64,000 bases of DNA from Caballeronia cordobensis (GCF_001544575.2 NZ_FCNY02000026.1:1-64000); one strand, 5' to 3'; positions 1 to 7,918 are shown, counted from the stretch's first letter. Notes: generated from the sequence alone by a model not told the origin. Numbers and translations are program-made.

Positions 1-93
1 CACGAAATGCAGAAGCGCGACGCGAAGAAGGGCCTGGCGTCGCTGTGCATCGGCGGCGGCATGGGTGTCGCGCTGGCACTCGAGCGTCCGTAA
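1..93 (+). CDS. phaA: Acetyl-CoA acetyltransferase, C-terminal fragment
   Basis: Only the last 30 codons are in the window; the gene begins upstream. The visible end contains a C-x-G-G-G-x-G-x-A signature (CIGGGMGVAL), which in thiolases carries the second catalytic cysteine, followed by a short tail and TAA. Biosynthetic thiolases condense two acetyl-CoA to acetoacetyl-CoA in the cytoplasm. The next gene on the same strand, 134 bp on, is an acetoacetyl-CoA reductase, the usual partner in polyhydroxybutyrate synthesis, so PhaA is the best reading. From the fragment alone a degradative thiolase cannot be excluded. Confidence 0.85.
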   Translation, partial: HEMQKRDAKKGLASLCIGGGMGVALALERP

Positions 94-227
94 CGAAAGC
101 AGTACGCCGGCGCGGCGCAAATACGGCTCGACGCGACATCAAAACATAACGAGCGTCGAGGCAACATGGCAGCGCCGGTGGCATTCCGAGCTTCATTAAC
201 CTGAGAGAAACAACGAGGAGTATCAGC

Positions 228-971
228 ATGACTAAGCGAATCGCAGTGGTGACGGGCGGCATGGGCGGACTGGGCGAAGCGATCAGCATGAAGCTGCACG
301 ACGCCGGTTACGCGGTCGTCGTGACGCATTCGCCGGGCAACGCGAAAGCCGGCGAATGGCTCGCGGAACTGGACCGCAAGGGCTACAACTTCCGCGCGTA
401 TGCCGTGGACGTCGCCGATTACGATTCCGCACAGCACTGCGTGGCGAAAATTCGCGCCGAAGTCGGCCCGATTGATATCCTCGTGAACAACGCCGGCATC
501 ACGCAGGACACGACCTTCAAGAAGATGACCAAGGTGAACTGGGACGCCGTGCTGCGCACGAATCTCGACTCGGTCTTCAACATGACGAAGCCCGTGTGCG
601 AAGAAATGGTGTCGCGCGGCTGGGGCCGCATCATCAACATTTCGTCGGTGAACGGCTCGAAAGGTCAGATCGGCCAGACGAACTACGCGGCGGCAAAGGC
701 CGGCATGCACGGTTTCACGAAATCGCTCGCGCTCGAAGTGGCGAAGAAGGGGGTGACGGTGAACACGATCTCGCCGGGATACCTCGCGACCAAGATGGTG
801 ACGGCGATTCCGCAGGAGATCCTCGACACGAAGATCATTCCGCAGATTCCGGCAGGCCGTCTCGGCAAGCCCGAGGAAGTCGCGGCGCTCGTCGCGTTCC
901 TGTGCTCCGAAGATGCGGGCTTCGTCACCGGCTCGAACATCGCGATCAACGGCGGCCAGCACATGTGCTGA
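228..971 (+). CDS. phaB: Acetoacetyl-CoA reductase (NADPH-dependent SDR)
   Basis: Reduces acetoacetyl-CoA to (R)-3-hydroxybutyryl-CoA for polyhydroxyalkanoate synthesis. The 247-residue protein is a classical short-chain dehydrogenase: the glycine-rich dinucleotide motif TGGMGGLG is near residue 9, NNAG at 87-90, and the catalytic Ser140, Tyr153 and Lys157 (YAAAK) are all present. Length matches PhaB/FabG-like reductases. The motif around the Ser (ISSVNGSKGQIGQTNY) is the pattern I know from PhaB rather than FabG. The start is fixed by a GAGGAG ribosome site 7-12 bases upstream. It follows phaA on the same strand; the 134-bp gap leaves room for a second promoter. No phaC or phaR is in view. 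Confidence 0.93.
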   Translation: MTKRIAVVTGGMGGLGEAISMKLHDAGYAVVVTHSPGNAKAGEWLAELDRKGYNFRAYAVDVADYDSAQHCVAKIRAEVGPIDILVNNAGITQDTTFKKMTKVNWDAVLRTNLDSVFNMTKPVCEEMVSRGWGRIINISSVNGSKGQIGQTNYAAAKAGMHGFTKSLALEVAKKGVTVNTISPGYLATKMVTAIPQEILDTKIIPQIPAGRLGKPEEVAALVAFLCSEDAGFVTGSNIAINGGQHMC

Positions 972-1102
972 CGCTGGCGTAACGTCGCGCGGGCGCGGGT
1001 GAACCGTCGCCCGCGTGCGCCGAGCCTGACGCGCGGGACATCGCGCTCCCGCGTATCGATCCAATCCTCATTCGACATATCGCTTTCCAGACGGACCGTG
1101 CC

Positions 1103-1321
1103 ATGAACAACCTCGGCGCAGGCACACATTTCTATAGCATCCGCCACCTCGACTCGGCGATCGAACATTTCGAACAAGTGCTGAGCCTCGAAGGCGCGAA
1201 TTCGCTCTTCTCCAAGACCTACTGGCGCGGACGCGTCGTGCAGGCACTCTCCACGCCCGGCCTCGCACCGGCGCAGCATTCGCGCTTGCAGCGCCTCCTG
1301 GACCGCATCGCGCAGGCCTGA
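1103..1321 (+). CDS. Small conserved-looking hypothetical protein, 72 aa
   Basis: I do not recognise this protein. It is a soluble 72-residue polypeptide with a mixed helical composition, no signal peptide and no membrane segment; the central segment HLDSAIEHFEQVLSLEG looks amphipathic and helical. Third-codon positions are strongly GC-biased and the codons match neighbouring genes, so it is probably real rather than a shadow. It lies 131 bp after phaB on the same strand with no clear ribosome site, and could be a downstream passenger of the pha transcript. Confidence 0.55.
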   Translation: MNNLGAGTHFYSIRHLDSAIEHFEQVLSLEGANSLFSKTYWRGRVVQALSTPGLAPAQHSRLQRLLDRIAQA

Positions 1322-1489
1322 GCGGGAACACCGGAACACCCATGCGGTCGATCGTGACATGGCGCGCAGCATAGCCTCGCCGCCGCCCGAAACGGACCCG
1401 AAACACAGCGCCTTTCCTCTGATCCGTGAAGGATTTTGCTGGCGCTTGTACTATTCGGCCGTATCTCGAAATATTCACGGTTCACACGC

Positions 1490-1825
1490 ATGTTCGAATT
1501 CCTACGATCATTCTTTTCCCTGCGGCGCGCGCCCGTTGCGTTCGCGTTCGCATCGTCCGTGTTGCTTGCAGCGTGCGGCACGACCAATGGCGTCACGGCC
1601 GGCGCGCAGCCCGACACCTACACCGTCACCGGCAAGGCGACCGGCACACGCATGTCGTGGGTGACTGCGCGCAACGCGGCGATGGACGCCGCCAACGACT
1701 ACTGCAAGCAGCGCTCGCAACGTGTCGCGGTCCGGTCCGAAGCGACGCGCGGCGTGCGCTCGCTCGAAGAACAGACGTCGACGGTGTCCTTCAGTTGCGT
1801 GTCGGAGAACGACGCGCGCGGCTGA
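1490..1825 (+). CDS. Putative lipoprotein, 111 aa
   Basis: The N-terminus is a lipoprotein signal peptide: a basic stretch (LRRAP), a hydrophobic core and the lipobox LLAAC with Cys29 as the lipidation site. The mature part of about 80 residues is unrecognised; it has two further cysteines (in DYCKQ and FSCVS) that could form a disulfide in the periplasm. The start was placed at the Met that gives a normal-length signal peptide rather than at an upstream Met. Its last 35 bp overlap the 3' end of the convergent nicF gene, so the two transcripts are complementary at their ends. Confidence 0.7.
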   Translation: MFEFLRSFFSLRRAPVAFAFASSVLLAACGTTNGVTAGAQPDTYTVTGKATGTRMSWVTARNAAMDAANDYCKQRSQRVAVRSEATRGVRSLEEQTSTVSFSCVSENDARG

Positions 1826-2420
1826 GCACTTCATCCGACGGAATCACTGCGGCGTACTTCTGCGCCATATCGAAGAGGCTCGCGTCGTGCGGTCCGAGCG
1901 CGCGATCGCCGACGCAATCGGACGCCACGACAGGCCGGAAACCGTACTGCATCGCATCGACGACACTCGCGCGCACACATCCGCTCGTCACCGCGCCCGC
2001 GACGACGAGCGTCTGCACGCCGCGCATCGCGAGCCACGCCGCGAGCGGTGTGCCGAAGAACGCCGATGGCACGTTCTTGCGCACGACGAGCTCGCCCTGT
2101 TCCGGCGCGAGCTGCGGCACGGTCGCGCTGCTGTGCGCGTGTTCCTTCAGCGTGAGCATGCCCGGAACTTTCAGCGAGAAGATGTTCGCGTCGGCGTCGT
2201 CGTCGGCATAGACGATGCGGCTGTGCGCGACCGGCCACCTCGACGCGCGCGCGGCGCGCAGCAGCGGCACCGTGCATTCGATCGCCTCCGCGATATTGCC
2301 GCCGCCGAACACGTCCGGATCGGCGAAACCGTTCACGAAATCGACGATGAGAAGTCCGATCCGGCCTTCGATATCGAGCGCGTTGCCAAAGCCCTGGCGC
2401 GTGTAGATTGCTTCGTTCAT
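1791..2420 (-). CDS. nicF: Maleamate amidohydrolase, isochorismatase-like
   Basis: Hydrolyses maleamate to maleate and ammonia in the nicotinate pathway. The 209-residue protein is an isochorismatase/cysteine-hydrolase fold member with the expected triad: Asp27 (LLIVDFVNGF), Lys115 (VVRKNVPSAFFGT) and Cys148 (AGAVTSGCVRAS). Length agrees with NicF and N-carbamoylsarcosine amidase. The ATG overlaps the nicX stop by four bases, so the genes are translationally coupled, and this is the last gene of the minus-strand nic operon. Isochorismatase-family enzymes look alike, so the specific substrate rests on the nicX/nicD/nicE context. Confidence 0.88.
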   Translation of the reverse strand: MNEAIYTRQGFGNALDIEGRIGLLIVDFVNGFADPDVFGGGNIAEAIECTVPLLRAARASRWPVAHSRIVYADDDADANIFSLKVPGMLTLKEHAHSSATVPQLAPEQGELVVRKNVPSAFFGTPLAAWLAMRGVQTLVVAGAVTSGCVRASVVDAMQYGFRPVVASDCVGDRALGPHDASLFDMAQKYAAVIPSDEVLSRARRSPTRN

Positions 2421-3457
2421 GGTGTGGCCTCGATGGTTTTGCCTTCGCGCACGACGTCCACGCCGTCGAGCGAAACGGTGCAGCGACGCAAGGGAATGTC
2501 GATGTGGCATGCCGTCGTGCGCGTGCCGCCGCCTTCGTTGTTCGGTCCGAGCGAGAACAGGAAGTTGCCGTCGAAGGCGCGCGCGTCCATGCCGAGCGTG
2601 GCTTCGCGATCGTAGAGACCGAGCGTCGACCAGTGCGCGCGCTTTTGCAGACCCCAGCCGATATGCGAGATCGCGAACGCTTCGGGATCGTCGAAGGACA
2701 GCATGTATTCGCGCAGCAGATCGGCATCGACGCCGCCTTCGATCTCGCGCGCATAGCCGCTTTCGACGCGCAGCACGATCGGCTCCGCGCAATAGCTTTT
2801 CTGCGGCAAAAGGATGTCGCCGCGATCGATCACGATGCGGCCGTTCGCGCCGCCTTCGTTCGGGAACGTGAGGGCGAACCCGCTTGGCCAGTGATCCCAG
2901 CGGCCGGGTTCATCGACGAAACCGTATTCGGAAATCGCGGGAAACTCGCCGAGCGGGCAACGCAGATCCGTGCCGGCGCGCGATGTCACGCGCATCTCGC
3001 GCGCGCCCTGAACACGCTGGGCGGCGGCGAGCACGCGCGCTTTATCGTCGAGTGTCGGTGTCATGCGCACGAGCACTTCGGGCGGCTCGACGGCGAGCAG
3101 GATCTTTGTGCCCGAGGCCAGGATCTCGTGCTGCTCGGGCGAGAAGAGCAGGGTCATCAGATCGAGCACGAGATCGCTCGCCTTCAACGCGGCGATGGCC
3201 GCGCGGTTGCCGGTGAGCGGCGTTTCGCCGAGATAGGCGAGGGCGTCGCGGGAGAGCGCGCGTTCGCCGTTGACGGGCGGCAGGTCGAGCCGGTTGACGA
3301 TCGCGCCCATCGACTGCGTCGCGATCAGCGCGCACGCGAGCGTCTGCGGATGCGTGGCCGCGCCCGTGAGTACGGTGACGGTCTGGCCGGGTTCGAGGCG
3401 CGAGAGCGTGAGCACCGTTTTCCAGGCTTCGACCAGTTGATAGTCGCTGATAGGCAT
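2417..3457 (-). CDS. nicX: 2,5-dihydroxypyridine 5,6-dioxygenase
   Basis: Non-haem Fe(II) extradiol-type dioxygenase that opens the ring of 2,5-dihydroxypyridine to N-formylmaleamate. The 346-residue protein belongs to the aminopeptidase-like fold group typical of NicX/Hpo. The residues I recall as iron ligands in Pseudomonas putida NicX (His265, His318, Asp320) fall at exactly these positions here: His265 in ISHIGWG, and His318/Asp320 in ACHIDIP. It starts 18 bp after the nicD stop and overlaps nicF by four bases. With the ligand set intact and the whole lower pathway around it, the assignment is strong. Confidence 0.94.
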   Translation of the reverse strand: MPISDYQLVEAWKTVLTLSRLEPGQTVTVLTGAATHPQTLACALIATQSMGAIVNRLDLPPVNGERALSRDALAYLGETPLTGNRAAIAALKASDLVLDLMTLLFSPEQHEILASGTKILLAVEPPEVLVRMTPTLDDKARVLAAAQRVQGAREMRVTSRAGTDLRCPLGEFPAISEYGFVDEPGRWDHWPSGFALTFPNEGGANGRIVIDRGDILLPQKSYCAEPIVLRVESGYAREIEGGVDADLLREYMLSFDDPEAFAISHIGWGLQKRAHWSTLGLYDREATLGMDARAFDGNFLFSLGPNNEGGGTRTTACHIDIPLRRCTVSLDGVDVVREGKTIEATP

Positions 3458-3475
3458 GTTGGTTCGCGTCGGTAA

Positions 3476-4294
3476 TCAGTTGAGCGGTGCGCCGAAGAAC
3501 GAACCGAGCGCGCGATAGAAGCCTGCTTCGTCGTCCCACGGAATCATGTGGCCTGCGCCGGGCACTTTGACGACTTCGAGTTGCGGCATCAGATCGCGCA
3601 TTTCGGCGATATCTTCATCGCGGATCACGTCGCCGCGGCCTGCTGCCATCAGCAACGCGGGTTGCCGGACGTGCGGCATGTCGGCGTGAATGTCGTCGGT
3701 ATGGAAGCCTTCGAAGCTCGTGCGGATCGCGCGTTCGTCGCAGGTGTGCAGCCATTGCGCGCGCAGTTGCAATTGCGCGTCGGTCCAGGTGGGGCAGAAG
3801 CGGCGCATGCCTTCCTTGTCGATGCCTTTGCGCGCGAGCGCGATCGAATCGATGTACCACGCGAGTTGCGCGGGATAGGCGCGGCGGTTTGGACCCGACA
3901 TGGGCGGGTCGATGAGCGCGATTCGCGCGATGGATTGCGTTTGCCGCGCGGCGCGGATGGCGATGCGGGCGCCCATCGAGTGGCCCAGGATGCTGGCTTT
4001 CTTTATGCCGATGGCTTCGATGAATGCGATGACATCGGCGGCTTGTGCGTCGAGGCTGTAGTCGAGGGTGTCCGATGCTTCGGATAGGCCGCGGCCGCGG
4101 ACATCGAGTACGTAAGTGTCGAATTGCTGGCTCAGGGTTTGGGCTACAAAGCCCCAGGTTATGGCTGGGCTGGTTATGCCCGGGATTAGCACGATGGGAT
4201 CGTGGAGGCGGTTGTTTTCTCCATAGCGGAGGTAGTGGTGGCGGATGCCGTTGGCGTTGATGTTTGCTGCGTAGGGTTGGTGGGGTGATTGCAT
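3476..4294 (-). CDS. nicD: N-formylmaleamate deformylase (alpha/beta hydrolase)
   Basis: Removes formate from N-formylmaleamate to give maleamate. The 272-residue alpha/beta hydrolase has the nucleophile elbow GHSMG with Ser106, the acid Asp129 (IDPPMSG) and His249 (GAGHMIPW). These are offset by four to five from the triad I recall for P. putida NicD (Ser101, Asp125, His245). An upstream Met would add 42 residues, but that extension reads through the inverted-repeat element, and an AGGAAGG ribosome site sits just before the chosen ATG, so the shorter form is preferred. It is the first gene after the palindromic element and is followed closely by nicX. Confidence 0.93.
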   Translation of the reverse strand: MQSPHQPYAANINANGIRHHYLRYGENNRLHDPIVLIPGITSPAITWGFVAQTLSQQFDTYVLDVRGRGLSEASDTLDYSLDAQAADVIAFIEAIGIKKASILGHSMGARIAIRAARQTQSIARIALIDPPMSGPNRRAYPAQLAWYIDSIALARKGIDKEGMRRFCPTWTDAQLQLRAQWLHTCDERAIRTSFEGFHTDDIHADMPHVRQPALLMAAGRGDVIRDEDIAEMRDLMPQLEVVKVPGAGHMIPWDDEAGFYRALGSFFGAPLN

Positions 4295-4370
4295 CGGCCT
4301 TCCTTTTGTTTGTGTGGAATCCTGAATTGTTGTCGGTTTATTAGCACTGCCCCTCCCCGGGGCGGGGGTA

Positions 4371-4396
4371 ACTTTCTTTGCTGCTGCAAAGAAAGT
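4371..4396. repeat. Left terminal hairpin of the palindromic element
   Basis: Perfect 11-bp stem ACTTTCTTTGC / GCAAAGAAAGT with a TGCT loop. An inverted near-copy lies at 4840-4865. Lying between nicE and nicD in the transcript, it could act as an RNA hairpin affecting processing or termination, but neither strand shows a terminator-type T run next to it. Confidence 0.8.
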
Positions 4397-4839
4397 CACC
4401 AAAGAAAGCAGCTTTCTCACCGCCCGCGGTCACACGCAGTTTGGCCACTCTTCTCCTCGGGGAACGGTCCTCGCCTAAAGAGTGCCCTCATAGGCCCAAT
4501 CGGGCTTGGATCGCGCACGGTCCGTCACATCGCGCCGCTTAATGTACGGGTACAGCCATTTCAAGTTCCAGCCCGCTTCGCGGCCGATGGGTTAATCGGG
4601 TATGCGGGTGCATTCGTGTTCGCTGGTTTCCCTTGCATACCCCACGGCAGCGCGTAGCGCTGTGCCGAAGCTATTTCGTGCTGAACCAGCTCCCTTTGAG
4701 TACTAGCTTGTCAGACCGTGCGCGATCCAAGTCCAGTGCGGCAATGAGAACACTCGCTACTCTGGGTTCCATTCAGCCAATCGCCTGTGCCGCGGCCGGC
4801 GTGAAGTGCTTAGGCTGGGGATAGCTGCTTTCTTTGCCT

Positions 4840-4865
4840 ACTTTCTTTGCAGCAGCAAAGAAAGT
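4840..4865. repeat. Right terminal hairpin of the palindromic element
   Basis: Perfect 11-bp stem ACTTTCTTTGC / GCAAAGAAAGT with an AGCA loop, extended by flanking CCT/AGG pairs. It is the mirror partner of the hairpin at 4371-4396; the midpoint of the two is 4618. Confidence 0.8.
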
Positions 4866-4930
4866 AGGTGCCGCCCCGCACAGGGGCAGTGCTAATAGAC
4901 CGACGCGAAACCAAGCTCCACAAAAAAAAC

Positions 4931-5686
4931 CTAAAAAACCCCCGACAACAACGCCCCCGCCCCCGGCACAACACACCGAAGATCCAACTCCCGCAACATC
5001 GCAAACGTAGTAGCAACAGCAGCAGTCAAAACCGGCTTCCCGGTCAAAGCCTCGACCATCGCCACAACGGGCAAGGAGGGCATCTGCACGCAGGCAGAAA
5101 GCACGATCACATCCGCCTCGTGATACTTGAGCGACCGCACGATCGCAGGCAACAACCGCGGATCATGCCGCGCAACATCGAGATTATCGGGAATCTCCAA
5201 CGCACGAAAATCGACAACCTCAAACCCTTCACTAGAAATGTAATCAACGACAAGCTCAGTCAGCGGCTTCATATAAGGCGCCACCACCACGACGCGCTTC
5301 GCGTTCATCACTTTCAGCGCATCGATCAAAGCGCCCGCACTGGTCACGACCGGCGCAGCGCCGCCATTCGCCGCGGTATGCCGCGTCAATCGCTCCTGCG
5401 ACACACGGTGATAACCACGCCCCATCGCCATGATCGCAACGAGGCACGCGTAACCGAGCACATCGACGCGCGCATCGGAAAGCTCGAGCGCGCATCGGTC
5501 GGACTCGGCATCCATCGCCGCAAGCTCCTCCTTCACGACCTTCTTCATGCGCATGCGGCTCGAATGAAACGTGAAACGCTCCGGCTCGATGGCTTGCCGC
5601 GCCATCAACATCGCGGGAATCTCGGTTTCCATCGTCGTGTTCGAACTCGGGACGATCTGCCCGATGCGATAAATCCTGCCCGTCAT
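4931..5686 (-). CDS. nicE: Maleate cis-trans isomerase
   Basis: Converts maleate to fumarate, the last step of the nicotinate pathway. The 251-residue protein is in the Asp/Glu racemase superfamily; the two catalytic cysteines expected for maleate isomerase are Cys81 (GYACLVAIM) and Cys199 (LSACVQMPS), one position from the Cys82/Cys200 I recall in Pseudomonas. The start (MTGRIYRIGQ) was chosen because an AGGAGGTTT-like ribosome site overlaps the end of nicC immediately before it; a longer N-terminus would read into nicC. It starts one base after the nicC stop and is separated from nicD by the palindromic element. Confidence 0.93.
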   Translation of the reverse strand: MTGRIYRIGQIVPSSNTTMETEIPAMLMARQAIEPERFTFHSSRMRMKKVVKEELAAMDAESDRCALELSDARVDVLGYACLVAIMAMGRGYHRVSQERLTRHTAANGGAAPVVTSAGALIDALKVMNAKRVVVVAPYMKPLTELVVDYISSEGFEVVDFRALEIPDNLDVARHDPRLLPAIVRSLKYHEADVIVLSACVQMPSLPVVAMVEALTGKPVLTAAVATTFAMLRELDLRCVVPGAGALLSGVF

Positions 5687-5687
5687 A

Positions 5688-6914
5688 TCAAACCTCCAGG
5701 GAAACGTTGGACACCGCCGCGCGCGGCGCGAAATCGGTCGCGTTGTACGCATAGACCCAGTTGGCCTGGATGCCCGAAGCCTGCGGATTCAGATACGACT
5801 TGAACTTGTAGATGAGATCGCGCTTTCTCTGCGCGAACGCGCTCGGCAAGTGATACGTCTTGCCACGCTCGCGCGATTCGAGCTGCACACGGCTCGTGCG
5901 CGGCAAGCGCTCGGCTTCGTAATCGCGCAACGCACTCGCGATATCTCCGCCATGCGCGCCCAGCGAACGCGCGAGCACGTAGCCATCCTCGATCGCCATC
6001 GCCGCGCCTTGCGAGAGAAACGGCAACATCGGATGCGCGGCATCGCCGAGCAGCGTGACGTTGCCGCGCGACCAGGTGCGCATGGGATCGCGGTCGAACA
6101 AGCCCCATTTGAAGACCGAATCCGCGCGCTCGAACAGTCGCTGCAGATTCGGATGCCAGCCCTCGAACGTCGCGAGCAGTTCATCGCGGCTGCTTTTCGC
6201 ATTCCACGATTCCTCGACCCAGCTTTGCGTCTCCGCCACCGCGACGATATTCACCGCCGCGCCGCCGCGCACGTAATACGTGACGACATGCGCATGCGGC
6301 CCGAGCCAGAACGACGAATCCGGACTGACGAACGCCGGCATCTCGTCGAAGGGCACGACCGCGCGAAAGCACATGTTGCCGGTGAAGCGCGGCGCCTCCT
6401 CGCCGAACAACGTCGTGCGCACGATGGAGCGCACGCCGTCCGCACCGACGATCAGATCCGCCTCGAACTCGCTGCCGTCGTCGAACACGGCGACAGCCGA
6501 GCCCGCTTCCTGCCGCACGTCGATGCAGCTCGTCGAAAGACGCGCGGCGCCGGCGGGGACGAGCGTCGTCAGAATGCGATGCAGGTCCGCGCGATGCACG
6601 TGATAAAACGGCGCGCCATACAGCGCCTGGCATTCCGATGCGAGCGGGATGCGGAAGTTCTCGCGCGCCGTCTCCCAGTTGCGCCCGACGATCGCCTGCG
6701 GCACGAACGCGGCTTCGCGCAATGCCTCGCCGGCGCCCAGGGCGTTCAGCACCTTCACCGCATTGGGCGTCATCTGAATGCCCGCGCCGACATCGCCGAA
6801 CACGCTCGCGCGCTCGAAAAGACGCACCTCGATGCCTTGCCGCGCAAGCGCGCCCGTCAATGCCACGCCGCCGATTCCGCCGCCGATCACGCCGACGCGA
6901 AGTGTTCTGCTCAT
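5688..6914 (-). CDS. nicC: 6-hydroxynicotinate 3-monooxygenase-like flavoprotein
   Basis: Class A FAD monooxygenase; NicC converts 6-hydroxynicotinate to 2,5-dihydroxypyridine with loss of CO2. The 408 residues show the FAD Rossmann motif GVIGGGIGGVAL (residues 8-19), a central ADGVRS motif and the second FAD motif LLGDAAHPMLPFLSQG. His209 and Tyr213 fit the active-site His211/Tyr215 I recall from P. putida NicC. The residue equivalent to its active-site His47 is Gln here (GAGIQMTPN, Gln47). First gene of the minus-strand operon, one base from nicE, with a palindrome at 6962-6977 upstream. The context supports NicC, but the sequence also resembles salicylate- and 3-hydroxybenzoate-type hydroxylases. 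Confidence 0.82.
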   Translation of the reverse strand: MSRTLRVGVIGGGIGGVALTGALARQGIEVRLFERASVFGDVGAGIQMTPNAVKVLNALGAGEALREAAFVPQAIVGRNWETARENFRIPLASECQALYGAPFYHVHRADLHRILTTLVPAGAARLSTSCIDVRQEAGSAVAVFDDGSEFEADLIVGADGVRSIVRTTLFGEEAPRFTGNMCFRAVVPFDEMPAFVSPDSSFWLGPHAHVVTYYVRGGAAVNIVAVAETQSWVEESWNAKSSRDELLATFEGWHPNLQRLFERADSVFKWGLFDRDPMRTWSRGNVTLLGDAAHPMLPFLSQGAAMAIEDGYVLARSLGAHGGDIASALRDYEAERLPRTSRVQLESRERGKTYHLPSAFAQRKRDLIYKFKSYLNPQASGIQANWVYAYNATDFAPRAAVSNVSLEV

Positions 6915-6961
6915 GATCTCGTCCCTTCCGAAAGTAAAGCCGTGTGGATTCGGAACATATA

Positions 6962-6977
6962 TTATATGGCCGTATAA
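6962..6977. promoter_or_regulatory. Candidate operator upstream of nicC
   Basis: The 16-bp near-perfect palindrome TTATA-T-GGCC-G-TATAA lies 48-63 bp before the nicC ATG in an AT-rich patch. The same design (TTATA-T-GTAC-C-TATAA) occurs at 31709-31724 upstream of an MFS transporter. It fits a MarR- or GntR-type dimeric repressor; no such regulator gene is in the window. Confidence 0.6.
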
Positions 6978-7062
6978 ATAAATGCAACGGCGGATCGCGG
7001 CGCGGGCATTCCGGCTTACCATATCGAGACGCAGTTCGGACGAGCGGAAGCAAGGAGCGGCC

Positions 7063-7680
7063 ATGATGCGGATACGAAGTGCAAGCCCGGGACGGCGCGA
7101 TTTTCTCCGCAAGTCCTGCGCGGTGCCGTCGACGTTGCTGCTGCTGGCCTTCGGGCGCGCGAATGGCGCGGAGGCCAACGCCATGCCGCCGACACCCGCG
7201 TGCATCGACGGACACGAACCGACGCGGCGTCAGACGGCTGGCCCGTTCTTTCTGCCGAACTCGCCGCAGCGCGTATCGCTGCTGGAGCCGGGCATTGGCG
7301 GAACGAAGATTGTCCTGAGCGGACGCGTGTGGTCGTCAGGATGCAAGGCGGTGGCGGGCGCCATGCTCGATTTCTGGCACGCCGACGACGCCGGCGACTA
7401 CGACGTCGACGGGTTCCGGCTGCGCGGGCATCAATTCGCGGACAGCGAGGGACGCTATCGGCTGGAAACCATCGTGCCGGGGCCTTATCCGGGCCGCACG
7501 CGCCACTTTCATGTCACGGTGCAGCCGCCCAACGGGGCGGTCCTGACCACGCAACTGTATTTTCCCGGCGAGCAGCGCAATGCGCGCGACGGGCTGTTCG
7601 ATCGCCGCTTGCTGATGACGATCGACGAGGGCGGCGACCTGAAGGCCGCGCGCTTCGATTTCGTGCTCGCGCGGGCTTAG
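7063..7680 (+). CDS. Exported intradiol ring-cleavage dioxygenase-like protein
   Basis: Intradiol dioxygenase fold, the Fe(III) family that cleaves catechols between the hydroxyls. The expected ligand set is visible: Tyr113 (GDYDVDG), Tyr142 (GPYPGRT), His148 and His150 (RHFHVTV). The 205-residue protein begins with a twin-arginine-like signal (GRRDFLRKS) and a hydrophobic stretch, so it is probably exported folded with its metal, unlike classical cytoplasmic catechol dioxygenases. An AAGGAG site precedes the chosen ATG. It is divergent from nicC across a 148-bp gap; whether it belongs with nicotinate catabolism is unclear. Its substrate cannot be read from sequence. Confidence 0.82.
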   Translation: MMRIRSASPGRRDFLRKSCAVPSTLLLLAFGRANGAEANAMPPTPACIDGHEPTRRQTAGPFFLPNSPQRVSLLEPGIGGTKIVLSGRVWSSGCKAVAGAMLDFWHADDAGDYDVDGFRLRGHQFADSEGRYRLETIVPGPYPGRTRHFHVTVQPPNGAVLTTQLYFPGEQRNARDGLFDRRLLMTIDEGGDLKAARFDFVLARA

Positions 7681-7699
7681 CGCGGGCGGCGTTGCGGCT

Positions 7700-7918
7700 T
7701 CAGTGCCGGTTGGCATCGCACCATTTGAGCGCCCATTGCCGGGCGGCTTCGACTGCATCGGCGTCGCTGCGATAGTCGCCGATGTCGCCGGACCATTTCA
7801 CTTCGCTGGGCGTGTCGTCCTCCGAAAGTCGCCGGAAGATTTTCGCGCGGGCGTAGTAATGCCCGCCTTCCTCGAGACAGGATGCGTCGATGCGAAACTG
7901 CTGGTACTCGAATTCCAT
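7700..7918 (-). CDS. Small hypothetical protein, 72 aa
   Basis: Unrecognised soluble 72-residue protein of the small, aromatic-rich kind (FEYQQFRIDAS near the N-terminus, WALKWCDANRH at the C-terminus). A GGAGAGG ribosome site just before the chosen Met supports this start over one 18 bp upstream. It is convergent with the dioxygenase gene, 19 bp apart, and divergent from the SRPBCC gene. No function is proposed. Confidence 0.62.
   Translation of the reverse strand: MEFEYQQFRIDASCLEEGGHYYARAKIFRRLSEDDTPSEVKWSGDIGDYRSDADAVEAARQWALKWCDANRH

Larger units (their letters stand above)
4331..4905. repeat. 575-bp imperfect palindromic intergenic element
   Basis: The gap between nicE and nicD is filled by one large imperfect inverted repeat centred near 4618. 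Outer arms share TTAGCACTGCCCCT, then a GGGGCGG run, then the hairpin ACTTTCTTTGC-N4-GCAAAGAAAGT (4371-4396 and, inverted, 4840-4865), then CAAAGAAAGCAGCT. Further in, CTTGGATCGCGCACGGTC at 4505-4522 is matched exactly in inverse at 4714-4731. All matching pairs are symmetric about the same centre. The element has no convincing gene. It resembles dispersed intergenic repeats of Burkholderiaceae that I recall with the same CTTTCTTTGC hairpin. Confidence 0.85.

Noticed and set aside
4295..4420. N-terminal extension of nicD starting at 4420
   Set aside because: The extension is translated from the palindromic repeat, and a strong ribosome site lies just before the shorter start.
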